Notes under the pieces: model-generated
What the model was told of the DNA's origin: nothing
Seen by the model: only the letters and a program-made list of their open reading frames with translations
The model's database searches: none
Assembly: GCF_001425205.1 (NCBI RefSeq)
Contig: NZ_LMDW01000020.1
Coordinates: 398,183 to 462,182, forward strand
DNA from: Variovorax sp. Root411
Lineage (GTDB): Bacteria > Pseudomonadota > Gammaproteobacteria > Burkholderiales > Burkholderiaceae_C
Length of the DNA: 64,000 bases
Direction: 5' to 3'
Translations under genes and position numbers: made by a program
Shown here: in pieces, positions 1 to 10,285 of the stretch
How positions within the stretch are numbered: the first letter of the stretch is position 1
How the letters are laid out: every line of letters starts with the position of its first letter

Positions 1-222
1 AGGCGCTATGAACGCGGCTCGATGCTGGTCACCAGCAACCGCTCGGTTGCCGAGTGGGGAGCCGTGTTCGGCGACGCCGTGGTGGCCACCGCGATCCTGG
101 ACCGGCTGCTGCACCACAGTCATGTCATCACGATACGTGGCGACAGCTACCGGCTCAGATCGAAGCGCCGCGCTGGCCTGGTTAACCAGGCCAGCGCGAA
201 AGACGCAGTCACGACAGATTGA
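1..222 (+). CDS. istB: IS21-family transposition helper ATPase IstB, C-terminal part
   Basis: The reading frame is open from the first base of the window and ends at the TGA at 220-222, so only the last 73 residues are visible. The stretch RGSMLVTSNRSVAEWG, followed by DAVVATAILDRLLHHSHVI, is the typical end of the IstB AAA+ ATPase (sensor region and C-terminal helix), which works with the IstA transposase of IS21-type elements. Two tandem 24-bp repeats follow immediately, as expected for an IS21 terminus. The start and the istA partner lie outside the window. It marks the inner part of the mobile element whose integrase lies at 1362-2573. Family call is firm; whether the IS is complete cannot be judged. 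Confidence 0.85.
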   Translation, partial: RRYERGSMLVTSNRSVAEWGAVFGDAVVATAILDRLLHHSHVITIRGDSYRLRSKRRAGLVNQASAKDAVTTD

Positions 223-232
223 TCAACAACCC

Positions 233-284
233 GGGGGGCAGTTCTTCATGTCGCCAGGGGGGCAGCTCCTGATGTCGCTTGACA
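233..284. repeat. Tandem 24-bp repeats at the end of the IS21-type element
   Basis: Two direct copies at 233-256 and 257-280 share GGGGGGCAG, then ATGTCGC, and differ at only a few positions. IS21 elements carry multiple terminal repeats that bind the transposase. A TTGACA hexamer at 279-284 points out of the element and could serve as the -35 half of an outward or junction promoter, a known property of IS21 ends. The exact IS boundary is not determined. Confidence 0.6.
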
Positions 285-717
285 GTGGATTCGCGCTGTG
301 ATGGCTTGTGTCACTGCTTGCCGGCGCGGATGGAGGGGACAAGAGACGGTTCTTCCATGCCCGCTCAAGGACGCACAGTCAAAGCTGGGTTGCGGGCCGG
401 CACAGGTCTGATGCAGCGCTGAGACGCTTTTGGAAGTGAGATGCCGCGCGCCATCAGGCCGTCCCGTCAGTTTTCAGAGGCCTCTCAAAAGTCCTAGTTG
501 TTTAAGGTGGCACCTCGTTGCACGCTAGGAGCAGATCCATGCGTAAGACGATTTTGAGAGGAGGCTGCCGCTGGGTCGAACAGCGATTTTCGAGCCCTGA
601 GCAGTGCACTTTCACTCTGGCGTGGGCACTGGTTCTGCTTCCATTCGGCTCTTCAAGCGAGGCACTCATCTCAAACAATGCGCGGCTTGAAGGCACGGCA
701 CCCATAAAGGATCTGTC
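285..717. other. Non-coding stretch between IS end and AlpA gene
   Basis: No convincing gene is seen. The short open frames on both strands have no recognisable protein features or ribosome binding sites. It probably contains the outer edge of the IS and degenerate element DNA. Confidence 0.4.
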
Positions 718-975
718 ATGCAACTCGAACACCACGTTGACGCTCGCGAGCTTGTTCCGCCGAATGTCGGCGCACCTGCGTTCTTTCGCTTGTCTGACGT
801 GATTCGCATCACTGCATTGAGTCGTGCCACCGTGTACCGAAGAATTGCCGAAGGCAAGTTCCCGCCACCGATACATATAGGAGTGCGCACCTGTCGTTGG
901 CCGCGCGCGGCACTTCAACAGTGGATCGAGGATCCGGAGAGCTATTCGAGTACACCTCTATCGCCGAAGCCTTGA
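718..975 (+). CDS. AlpA-like helix-turn-helix regulator
   Basis: An 85-residue protein. Residues about 22-72 form a MerR/AlpA-type winged helix: LSDVIRITALSRATVYRRI is the HTH, followed by EGKFPPPIHIG and a Trp-Pro wing. AlpA proteins are phage- or island-borne regulators that typically control excision and integrase expression. This fits its position about 0.6 kb from a convergent P4-type integrase. GTG-free ATG start; the frame closes at TGA 973-975. The extra 20 N-terminal residues are not part of the HTH. Target DNA is unknown. Confidence 0.8.
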   Translation: MQLEHHVDARELVPPNVGAPAFFRLSDVIRITALSRATVYRRIAEGKFPPPIHIGVRTCRWPRAALQQWIEDPESYSSTPLSPKP

Positions 976-1361
976 GCTAGGCGCATGCGCCGCTCCGGTC
1001 GACAGTAGCTGCCGCACGACTAGCCAAGCCGTTCTCTGGAACCACGGGGGTCGTGATGCGCCACGCGCCTCATCGCGTTTCGCAGGTTTCGCAGGCGGCG
1101 CGCTGCGTGATGATCGGACCTCAGGTGCTTTCGTCGGCGAGCTTCCAGATGCGTTCTTTGATGTGCTTGCCCTTTGCCGGCATGGGTGACACCCCTCAGC
1201 AGTTCGAGGATCGAGTCGGCTCCCGCCGAGTCCTGCCCGATCACGTGCGCGCCCTGCCAGAACAACACGCCCGCGCCATGCTTGGGGTTGCAGCCCAAGT
1301 CACCGATTCCTAGCTGGCTCTTCTGCCAACTGCCTGGTCGGCAATGGCGCACAAATTGCGT
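976..1361. other. Intergenic region with possible degenerate coding remnant
   Basis: A 386-bp gap between the convergent AlpA and integrase genes. On the minus strand a 110-codon open frame (1020-1352) and a short neighbouring frame beginning MPAKGKHIKER look protein-like in parts, but no complete gene or family is recognised. It is best read as a remnant of island DNA. Confidence 0.3.
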
Positions 1362-2573
1362 CTATTCGGCGCGCAATTTGTCGAGATAGTTTGCCCACGT
1401 CACCATCATCTTGCGGCGCTGGTCTTTGAACTTCGCACGGTTGTAGGCAGTGCCGAGCGGCCCGCGCTTGCCATGGGCGAGTTGCTCTTCGATGACCTCG
1501 GGGTCGATATGGAGTTCCTCAACCATGATCGTGCGAGCCATCGCGCGGAAGCCGTGCGCGGTCATCTCAGTATTGTCGAATCCCATGCGACGAAGCGCGG
1601 TGTTGATCGTGTTGTCCGACATCGGCCGCTCGCCCGTTAGTAGGCTCGGGAAGACGTAGCGACCATTTCCTGTGAGCACCTGCATGCGCTTCAAGGACTC
1701 TACGGCCTGCGGCGCTAGCGGAACCAGGTGCGGCTCGCCACTGAGTTTGGCCTGCTTGGTTCTCTTCATCGACGCGGCGGGGATAGTGAGCAAAGCGCCT
1801 TCGAGATCCACCCAGGCCCACTCCATTGCGCGAATGTTTCCGGGCCGTTGGAAAAGCAAGGCGGACAGCAGCAGCGCCTCTTGCGTGGCCGGCAGGCCGT
1901 GATAGCTGTCGATCGCGCGCATCAGCGCCGCGGCCTTCTCCGGCTTCAGCACCGCGGCCATGTTCTTCACGATGACTGCGCCTAAAGCATCGCGCAGCTT
2001 CGTCGCCGGATCGTCTTCACACCGCCCCGTGGCAATGCCATAGCGAAACACTTGGCCCGCGTACTGGCGAAGGGACACAGCCGTCTCATTGAGTCCTTTG
2101 CTTTCGACCCGCCGCAACGGCTCTAGCAACACGCGTGCCGTGATTTCGCGTAGCGGCAGACCGCCGATCCATGGGAACAGATTGCTCTCTTGCAGGCGCA
2201 GCCACTTCGCGCTATGGGCCTCGCTCCATTCCTTCTGCTTGATCGCATGAAACTCGCGCGCCACGAGTTCGTAGGTCGTGATCGCGCTAGCGCGGACGCT
2301 CGCCTTGTCGAGTCGCCGGCGCTGCGTCGGGTCGGCGCCGGTCTGAAGCACCTTGCGCGCCTCCTCCCGTGCGGTTCGTGCATCCTTGATTTTGATTGTC
2401 GGATAGCTGCCGATAGCCAAGCGCTTCTCTTTGCCATCGAAGGTGTACTTCCAGAACCAGCGTTTCGACCCGTTGGACGCGACCTCTAGGTAGAGATTAC
2501 CGCCGTCGGCGAAGCGCGCGCGCGCCTTGTCGATGGGGCATGACGCGTTCTTGCAAGCGACTTCTGTGAGCAT
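1362..2573 (-). CDS. P4-type tyrosine recombinase / integrase
   Basis: A 403-residue site-specific recombinase. Residues about 1-90 are the DUF4102 arm-binding domain (ADGGNLYLEV, KRWFWKYTFDGKEKRLAIG). The catalytic domain shows the R-H-R-H-Y set: Arg in LLFQRPGNIRAMEW, HGFR, LAHG and the terminal nucleophile in TAYNRAKF. The ATG at 2573 fits the usual family start (MLTEVACKNA) better than the upstream TTG frame extension to 2606. The gene lies 175 bp from the 3' end of tRNA-Gly(CCC), pointing away from it, the standard arrangement for an island inserted in a tRNA. The island extends leftwards beyond the window. Confidence 0.92.
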   Translation of the reverse strand: MLTEVACKNASCPIDKARARFADGGNLYLEVASNGSKRWFWKYTFDGKEKRLAIGSYPTIKIKDARTAREEARKVLQTGADPTQRRRLDKASVRASAITTYELVAREFHAIKQKEWSEAHSAKWLRLQESNLFPWIGGLPLREITARVLLEPLRRVESKGLNETAVSLRQYAGQVFRYGIATGRCEDDPATKLRDALGAVIVKNMAAVLKPEKAAALMRAIDSYHGLPATQEALLLSALLFQRPGNIRAMEWAWVDLEGALLTIPAASMKRTKQAKLSGEPHLVPLAPQAVESLKRMQVLTGNGRYVFPSLLTGERPMSDNTINTALRRMGFDNTEMTAHGFRAMARTIMVEELHIDPEVIEEQLAHGKRGPLGTAYNRAKFKDQRRKMMVTWANYLDKLRAE

Positions 2574-2660
2574 AGATAGGGGAACAGGCTTCTCAACCGA
2601 AGGCAAAAGCGCCTTCGTTCCCCGTGTTGTACCCCTTCATCCGGTGCGCTGCAATGAGCG

Positions 2661-2740
2661 AACATGAGAGGTCACGAGAGAAGTCCTGGAGCTAAGTCGT
2701 TGATCCGACTAGCTTTTGAGTCAACATGAGAGAACATGAG
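2661..2740. repeat. AACATGAGAG direct repeats in presumed att region
   Basis: AACATGAGAG occurs at 2661-2670 and 2723-2732, and the shorter AACATGAG at 2733-2740, all between the integrase gene and the tRNA 3' end. Short direct repeats here are what one expects of integrase arm-binding sites near an attachment site. No binding data; inference from position only. Confidence 0.4.
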
Positions 2741-2748
2741 TGACTAAC

Positions 2749-2822
2749 TGGAGCGGGTGAAGGGAATCGAACCCTCGTATGAAGCTTGGGAAGCTGCCGT
2801 TCTGCCATTGAACTACACCCGC
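2749..2822 (-). tRNA. glyU: tRNA-Gly (anticodon CCC), CCA encoded
   Basis: The minus strand reads GCGGGTG at the 5' acceptor arm, a TTCAATGGC D-loop, the anticodon loop TTCCCAA (anticodon CCC), the T-arm GAGGGTTCGATTCCC, and CACCCGC-T-CCA at the 3' end. The anticodon stem GCAGC/GCTTC has one C-T mispair (second pair). That is unusual and falls in the half that an integrating island would replace. The gene sits alone, next to the integrase. Confidence 0.93.
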
Positions 2823-3095
2823 ATCGCAAGTCGTTGATTTCAAACGACTTTTTAGAGGCCGAAACCGCATGATGGTCAGAGTTCGGCGGGGCAATTCTAT
2901 CCACACTTTCGGCTTCCCCTGCGCAACTGGTGGCCGCCAACTGCCGATAGGAATTTTCACCAATGAGCCCTTTAATAGTCAGGTAAAAGTCAGAAAACAG
3001 TTTCAGCATTGCGTTCGAAAGTATTACTTCTGTTCGTGGACTCCGCCCCGACCTCGGCTCAGGGCAGGAGCCCAAAAAGCGATCCGGAGGGTGCG

Positions 3096-4079
3096 ATGCG
3101 CTTGACCAGCTTGAATTGGGTCGGAACTTCGGAAACGATGTTTCGCGTGTGGGCGGACAATCCTGACCGCTTCTCTACCCAGAGGATCACGCCGATGCAC
3201 CACAACTTTCACGAGCATCCCCTGTTTCAGGTGCCCGAACTCGTGAAGCTCGGGATGGAACTCTCGAAACTGGACCAATGCAGGTTCATGAACCCGGACA
3301 GGACGGTCGCGTCCACGCTCGCGCACGACAGCCGGCATCCGGATGGGCGCAGCATCGAAGAATTCTTCCAGCGCATGGAGGAGCCGGGTTCGTCGGTTTC
3401 CTTCTACAACATCGAGGTCATCCCCCGCTATCAGGCCCTGCTGATGTCGGTGGTGAACTCGATGCGCTCGCTCGTCGAGCGCGAGCAGCCGGACATCTTC
3501 AGGGTGAACGGATTCGTCTTCTTCTCTGCGCCGCCATCCGTGACGCCCTTTCACATCGATCGCGAGAACAACTTCTGGCTGCAGTTGCACGGGCGCAAGA
3601 CCCTCAACGTCTGGGATCACCGCGATCGCACCATCGTGCCGGCCGAAGCCGTGGAGGACTTCATCGTCACGCAGTCGCTCAAGAAAGTGCGCTTCGACGA
3701 AGCGTTCTTGCCGCGCGGGCTGGAGTTCGATGCGCAGCCGGGAGATGCCATCTACTTCCCGAGCACCTCGCCCCACATGACGAGATCCAAGGCCGGCGGG
3801 ACTGCCCCTGGCGATCGCCTGTCGATCTCGATCGGGGTGACCTTCTACACCGCAGCCACGCGCGAGGTCGCCCGCATCCATCAGGTGAACCGGCTGATGC
3901 GCAAGTGCGGCCTGTCTCCCTCGTATCCGCGGGAATCGCCCACCGCGGACGCAGTCAAGTCGGCCGTCGGCGGCATGGTCGGCGCAGGGCGCGCCAGTCT
4001 CGGCGCCGCGCGGGCCCGGTTCATCAGCATGACGACGGCGCGACGTTTCAAGCACACGCCGCCGCCGGGCTCCTACTGA
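3096..4079 (+). CDS. Cupin-like / JmjC-type protein, putative Fe(II)/2-oxoglutarate oxygenase
   Basis: A 327-residue protein. The ATG at 3096 is chosen because GGAGGG lies 6 bases upstream; the open frame extends further back without a ribosome site. Residues 150-175 hold TPFHIDRENNFWLQLHG, giving an HxD pair at H153/D155, and TSPHMTRS gives a distal His at H227. Together these form the facial triad of JmjC/cupin_8 oxygenases. The C-terminal tail (about 290-327) is Ala/Arg-rich. Such proteins hydroxylate proteins or small molecules; the substrate here is unknown. It is the first chromosomal gene beyond the tRNA insertion site, in the same direction as the two small genes that follow. Confidence 0.65.
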   Translation: MRLTSLNWVGTSETMFRVWADNPDRFSTQRITPMHHNFHEHPLFQVPELVKLGMELSKLDQCRFMNPDRTVASTLAHDSRHPDGRSIEEFFQRMEEPGSSVSFYNIEVIPRYQALLMSVVNSMRSLVEREQPDIFRVNGFVFFSAPPSVTPFHIDRENNFWLQLHGRKTLNVWDHRDRTIVPAEAVEDFIVTQSLKKVRFDEAFLPRGLEFDAQPGDAIYFPSTSPHMTRSKAGGTAPGDRLSISIGVTFYTAATREVARIHQVNRLMRKCGLSPSYPRESPTADAVKSAVGGMVGAGRASLGAARARFISMTTARRFKHTPPPGSY

Positions 4080-4175
4080 AGAACTGGCCTGCGCGGGGCC
4101 ACTCCCTCCTGCTCGAACTGTGGGGGCATGCCCTTCGAGTTCGCCCCCCCGCGGGGGGCTGGCACCATATCGAGC

Positions 4176-4613
4176 ATGAAATTCAAACTCACCAGGCTGG
4201 CCGTCCATCTGCTCCTCGTCGCGGCAGCCGGGTCCTCCGCCGCGGGAACGATCGTGTGCGCGCCGGCTTCGAACAGCGCAGGGCCGGCTCCCTGGATCCG
4301 CAGGATCTCGATCGACGAGCACTCTCGCACCGTCAACATGGACGTCGTTCGCCAGAGGACGAAAGACACGGACACCATGGGCAAGATGAGGGCCGAACTG
4401 CTGAGCATGGACGAGACCCAGGGCGGCGAGCCGGTCTATGTGTTCAACGCCATTCCCACTGCGAGTGACGAAGTCACGCACCTCTTCAAGCTGTTCAAGG
4501 CGGGAGAATGGCGCCTGCTACGTGCCGGGGTGACGTTCGTCGGCAAGGTGCCGGCACTGCGAACGATCGAGACAAGCACGGTCCTGGATTGCAAGCGGTC
4601 GGACATGGGGTAG
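4176..4613 (+). CDS. Hypothetical secreted protein
   Basis: A 145-residue protein from ATG 4176. The N-terminus MKFKLTRLAVHLLLVAAAG, then SSAAG, is a typical Sec signal peptide with likely cleavage near residue 23. The rest is a small soluble domain with Cys residues at both ends (IVCAPAS and VLDCKRSD), which may form one disulphide. No family is recognised. The upstream 48 bases of open frame contain a GC-rich palindrome (CCCCCCGCGGGGGG) and are unlikely to be coding. Probable periplasmic location. Confidence 0.55.
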   Translation: MKFKLTRLAVHLLLVAAAGSSAAGTIVCAPASNSAGPAPWIRRISIDEHSRTVNMDVVRQRTKDTDTMGKMRAELLSMDETQGGEPVYVFNAIPTASDEVTHLFKLFKAGEWRLLRAGVTFVGKVPALRTIETSTVLDCKRSDMG

Positions 4614-4739
4614 CTCCGCCGCGATCGGAAACGCCGCAACGAAAGCAGGTAACCCGAAGGTAGGCTTGTTCCGACAGACTTGAAGGCTGGTGCGGAGGAA
4701 CATGGCTTCCTACCGCACCCTCGCGGAAAGGAGCTTGAA

Positions 4740-5030
4740 ATGACGTTCGACTTCTTGTTTCGCCCGAGTCACACCGCGTATCTCCGGCGCGCGGCGGCTC
4801 TTCTGGAAGAGGCGCAGATGGCGCGCATCGAGCATCAGGCTGCGGCAGAGCATCACAGTGCCCTCGCCAGGATGTACGCCGAACGCGTCAGGCGTCTCGA
4901 GAATGAGCTCTATCGCCAGCCGCAGAATGTGGCGCACGGAATGCCCGCCGAAGGCGCCGCCCCCGACGAGCGGCCGCAGTTGTATTCACTGGACGGAACC
5001 CGCAAGCCCGGGCTGACCTCGGCGACCTGA
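4740..5030 (+). CDS. Hypothetical small coiled-coil protein
   Basis: A 96-residue protein. ATG 4740 follows AAAGGAG at good spacing, so it is preferred to the ATG at 4680. Residues about 14-62 (YLRRAAALLEEAQMARIEHQ and on to RRLENELYR) have heptad-like Leu/Ala spacing and high charge, indicating a helical coiled coil. The C-terminal third is Pro-rich and probably disordered. No signal peptide or transmembrane segment. Function is not recognised. Confidence 0.5.
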   Translation: MTFDFLFRPSHTAYLRRAAALLEEAQMARIEHQAAAEHHSALARMYAERVRRLENELYRQPQNVAHGMPAEGAAPDERPQLYSLDGTRKPGLTSAT

Positions 5031-5077
5031 GGCAGGAGGCGGCCCCTGGGCCATGTGTTGGATGAGCCCAAAAAAAC

Positions 5078-5093
5078 ACCCGCCGAAGCGGGT
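5078..5093 (-). terminator. Intrinsic terminator, minus strand
   Basis: Stem ACCCGC / GCGGGT with tetraloop CGAA. On the minus strand it is followed by seven T. It would stop leftward transcripts coming from the 5485-6309 gene or from antisense transcription across the small-RNA region. Confidence 0.65.
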
Positions 5094-5194
5094 CGGAGCA
5101 GCCCGTGGGCGCACGCTCCAAGCACTGACCGAGAGCTCTTCTTTTATGCGGCCCTGTTGCGTGACAGCATCGGTATCGTCGGTGCTCCCCTGGG

Positions 5195-5420
5195 GCCTGG
5201 GTGTCAGCCAGAAATAGGTAGTCGCCGTAGGACACGCATAAAAACGTGAACTATTTGGCAGTATTTTTCGGCTGGGAGACTGATAGGGCCGATTCGGCCA
5301 GACCTGTTCGTCCCAAGTGTCGGCCCCGTCCGACAACGCGGCGGCACATGAAGCCCTAGATTTCGCGGGCTCGCTTCGAAGTGCGAGTTCTCTGTGCGTG
5401 ACAGCACCCGAGAGGTTCAA
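5195..5420 (+). ncRNA. ssrS: Probable 6S RNA
   Basis: No protein fits this region, yet it ends in a strong plus-strand terminator. The 3' part resembles 6S RNA segment by segment. An apical hairpin GTCGGCCCCGTCCGAC (5319-5334) matches the CGG..CCGTCCGA hairpin of E. coli 6S. It is followed by GCGGCGGCACAT, like its GCGACGACACAT. A second hairpin GCTCGC-TTCGAA-GTGCGAG corresponds to its 3' side hairpin, and CACCCGAGAGG to the closing stem. GACACGCA (5231-5238) can pair with TGCGTG (5393-5398), and CCTGGGTG near 5196 with the CACCC...AGG end. 6S RNA binds sigma-70 polymerase holoenzyme in stationary phase. The 5' end is uncertain by tens of bases, and 226 nt would be on the long side. Confidence 0.5.
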
Positions 5421-5421
5421 A

Positions 5422-5446
5422 CCCAGCCCCGTGCTGGGTTTTTTTT
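5422..5446 (+). terminator. Intrinsic terminator after the 6S-like RNA
   Basis: Stem CCCAGC / GCTGGG around a CCCGT loop, followed by eight T. It ends the plus-strand RNA just before the convergent ferritin-like gene. Confidence 0.8.
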
Positions 5447-5484
5447 GTGCCGCGTCTTCTTCTGCGTTGTGCCCACGGAATCCA

Positions 5485-6309
5485 TCAACGCAGGAACACG
5501 TGCCGCATGAACTGCATGATCGGGTACTGGATCACCGTCTGCACCTTTGCCGGCAGTTCCAGTGGCCGCATCAGCATCTTGAGCGTGTGGCCGGGGCTCA
5601 GGTTGGCGCGGATCGCGCTGTTCATGTCCGCGCTCAATTGCTGCACGTAGGCCGTGTCGGCGGCGCGGCCGGGCGAGCGCGTCTTCACCACATGGCGGAT
5701 CGCGCACTCGGCATCTTCGCTCTTGAGTTCGAGCGTGCGGCGGCCGATGGTGCCCATCACGCGCAGGCGGCCCAGCCTTTCCTGCTCGCGGTAGCGGCGG
5801 AAGAAGCGGTAGAAGTGCTTGTAGTGGTTGACCTCGTCGGTCGCGATGCGGGTCGCCAGGTCCTGCAGCACGGGCTCGTCGGTGCTGCGCGCCATGGCGC
5901 GGTAGTAGGTAGCGGTGCCGGTCTCGACCACGCAACGGGCGGTCATTTCGAGGGCGCGGGTCGGGGCCAGCAACTCGACCTTGCAGTAGGTCGCATATTC
6001 CTCCAGGAAGCCCTGGTAGGCGACATCCCATTCGAACTCCGGCCATACGTGGCGGACATATGCGCGCAGGGCCCTGCCGTGCTGCAGTTCCTCGAGTTCC
6101 CAGTGGTTCGACAACCAGTCGGTGACCTCGTCGTCGCCACGGAAAAAATCGACCAGGTTGTGTGTGTAGAGGTCCGAGCCGCTCTCGACGAAGGAGGCGG
6201 AGGTCACCAGGTAGAAGAGATTTTCGTCCGGGCGCACCTTGTCGAGCGCGATGCGCGAGAAATCCAGGTCTTCGATCTTCCAGTGCTGTTCCGCCTCTTG
6301 GCTTGCCAT
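5485..6309 (-). CDS. Ferritin-like (diiron-type) protein
   Basis: A 274-residue, all-helical protein. WELEELQHGRAL (near residue 72) gives an E-x-x-H pair, and ATDEVNHYKHFYRFFRRY (near 160-175) gives a second E-x-x-H. An additional Glu between them (LEMTARCVVETGTATYY) completes a ferritin-like diiron set as seen in rubrerythrin, acyl-ACP desaturase and related oxygenases. There is no signal peptide. It is convergent with the 6S-like RNA and divergent from alaS. A 14-bp dyad lies 22 bp upstream of its start. Substrate or redox partner is unknown; it could be an oxidase or a peroxide-handling protein. Confidence 0.7.
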   Translation of the reverse strand: MASQEAEQHWKIEDLDFSRIALDKVRPDENLFYLVTSASFVESGSDLYTHNLVDFFRGDDEVTDWLSNHWELEELQHGRALRAYVRHVWPEFEWDVAYQGFLEEYATYCKVELLAPTRALEMTARCVVETGTATYYRAMARSTDEPVLQDLATRIATDEVNHYKHFYRFFRRYREQERLGRLRVMGTIGRRTLELKSEDAECAIRHVVKTRSPGRAADTAYVQQLSADMNSAIRANLSPGHTLKMLMRPLELPAKVQTVIQYPIMQFMRHVFLR

Positions 6310-6330
6310 TCGAGCTCCTTGATCTTGTGT

Positions 6331-6344
6331 CCGTACAAGTACGG
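6331..6344. promoter_or_regulatory. Palindrome upstream of the ferritin-like gene
   Basis: CCGTAC-AA-GTACGG, perfect 6-bp arms, 22 bp before the start codon of the minus-strand ferritin-like gene. The position suggests an operator for that gene. No regulator is identified. Confidence 0.4.
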
Positions 6345-6449
6345 ATGGCGCCGGCCGTATTTGGTTCGCTTCTTTTGCGCCAAGTCACATATTAGCCGTG
6401 GCCTCCGGATCGTGCAGCTTGCGAGGCGGCGCGGGCGCATGGCCAAACC

Positions 6450-6455
6450 TATAAT
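6450..6455 (+). promoter_or_regulatory. Possible alaS -10 element
   Basis: Perfect TATAAT about 100 bp before alaS in an otherwise GC-rich region. No good -35 hexamer is seen at 17 bp, so this is tentative. An imperfect dyad TTGTTTG/CAAGCAA follows at once. Confidence 0.3.
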
Positions 6456-6557
6456 TGTTTGTTCAAGCAAATCAAGCAGTTAGGCCGGTTCGCCGCAGTG
6501 GGTTCGACATGAGGGTCGCCATCGCCGCGCCGCCCTCGACAGAAGACGAATCCAAAG

Positions 6558-9182
<2,625 letters not shown>

Positions 9183-9215
9183 CGCTCCGCCCGCCTCGAA
9201 CCGCACAAGCACTTC

Positions 9216-10232
9216 ATGCCAGACGCAACCCCCGGTGAAGTGCTCGTGATGGGGGCAGGCACCATCGGGTGCTTCATCGGCGGCAGCCTTGCGGCGGCCG
9301 GCGTGCCCGTCACTTTCGTCGGCCGTCCACGCATGCTGGACAAGCTCGCGGCGCATGGCCTGACGCTCACCGACATCGACGGGGCGACGCGCAGGCTGCC
9401 TGCCGAAAAATTGCGGCTGTGCGACCAGGTCCCGGTGGGTGCGCGGCCTTCGCTGGTGCTGCTGTGCGTGAAGAGCGGCGCCACTGCCGCGGCGGCCGGC
9501 GAGCTGGCTTTTGCATTGCCCGCGGGCACCACGGTGGTCTCGCTGCAGAACGGCATCTCCAATTCCGCGGCCGCATCGCAGACCGGCCCCTCGCTGAATG
9601 TGCGGGCCGGCATGGTGCCGTACAACGTGGCCGAGATCGGCCCCGGCGCCTTCCATCGCGGCACCGCTGGCCGGCTGGCCGCGGAAGACGATGCGGCGCT
9701 GCGCCCCTGGCTGCCCGTGTTCGAGCGCGCCGGCGTGCCGATCGACCTGCATGCCGATCTGCTGCCCGTACAGTGGGGCAAGCTGATGCTCAATCTCAAC
9801 AATTCGGTCAACGCGCTCTCGGGCCTGCCGCTGCGCGAAGAGCTGATGCTGCGCGGCTACCGCCGCTGCTTCGCGTCGCTGATCGAGGAGGCGTTGGACA
9901 TCCTCAAGGTCGCGGGCGTCGCACCGGCGCAGGTCGCTGCCGTTCCGGCGCACCGGCTGGTCAACCTGCTGCGCCTGCCCGACTGGCTGTTTCGCATCGT
10001 TGCGGCGCGCATGCTGCGCATCGATGCCAAGGCTCGCTCCAGCATGGCCGACGACCTTGCGCTGGGCCGCCGCACCGAGATCGACTCGCTCAGCGGCGAG
10101 GTCGTGCGCCTCGCGCAGGAGCACGGCCTGAGCGCGCCGCGCAATGCGCGCATGGTCGCGTTGCTCGATGCCTGGCCGCAGAGCCCCAAGCGCTGGACGG
10201 CACGGCAATTGCAGGATGCGCTTGGCCTGTAG
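9216..10232 (+). CDS. panE: 2-dehydropantoate 2-reductase family protein
   Basis: A 338-residue NADPH-dependent ketopantoate reductase homologue. The Rossmann motif is near the N-terminus ([19 protein letters not shown], residues about 10-28). The C-terminal ApbA domain contains [18 protein letters not shown], with the conserved Lys and the Asn-rich helix that bind substrate. PanE makes pantoate for coenzyme A. Several paralogues in Burkholderiales act on other 2-oxo acids, so the exact substrate is less sure than the family. It lies between alaS and a dadA-like gene and may share the alaS transcript. Confidence 0.8.
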   Translation: MPDATPGEVLVMGAGTIGCFIGGSLAAAGVPVTFVGRPRMLDKLAAHGLTLTDIDGATRRLPAEKLRLCDQVPVGARPSLVLLCVKSGATAAAAGELAFALPAGTTVVSLQNGISNSAAASQTGPSLNVRAGMVPYNVAEIGPGAFHRGTAGRLAAEDDAALRPWLPVFERAGVPIDLHADLLPVQWGKLMLNLNNSVNALSGLPLREELMLRGYRRCFASLIEEALDILKVAGVAPAQVAAVPAHRLVNLLRLPDWLFRIVAARMLRIDAKARSSMADDLALGRRTEIDSLSGEVVRLAQEHGLSAPRNARMVALLDAWPQSPKRWTARQLQDALGL

Positions 10233-10285
10233 CGCTTAGCCTGTACCCTCGGCTGCGTTGCAGCAGCTTTCAAAGGGTTGTTCTC

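Noticed and set aside
518-802. A 94-codon frame before the AlpA gene
   Set aside because: No ribosome site, no recognisable motif, and it overlaps the well-supported AlpA start in another frame.
1020-1352. A 110-codon minus-strand frame next to the integrase
   Set aside because: Parts look protein-like but there is no family match by eye and no start signal; at most a remnant.
5093-5422. tmRNA, RNase P RNA or SRP RNA in the gene-free region
   Set aside because: The hallmark segments of each (tmRNA tag frame and tRNA-like ends, the RNase P AGTCCGGGC-type core, the SRP GGAAGGAAGCAGCC loop) are absent; 6S fits better.
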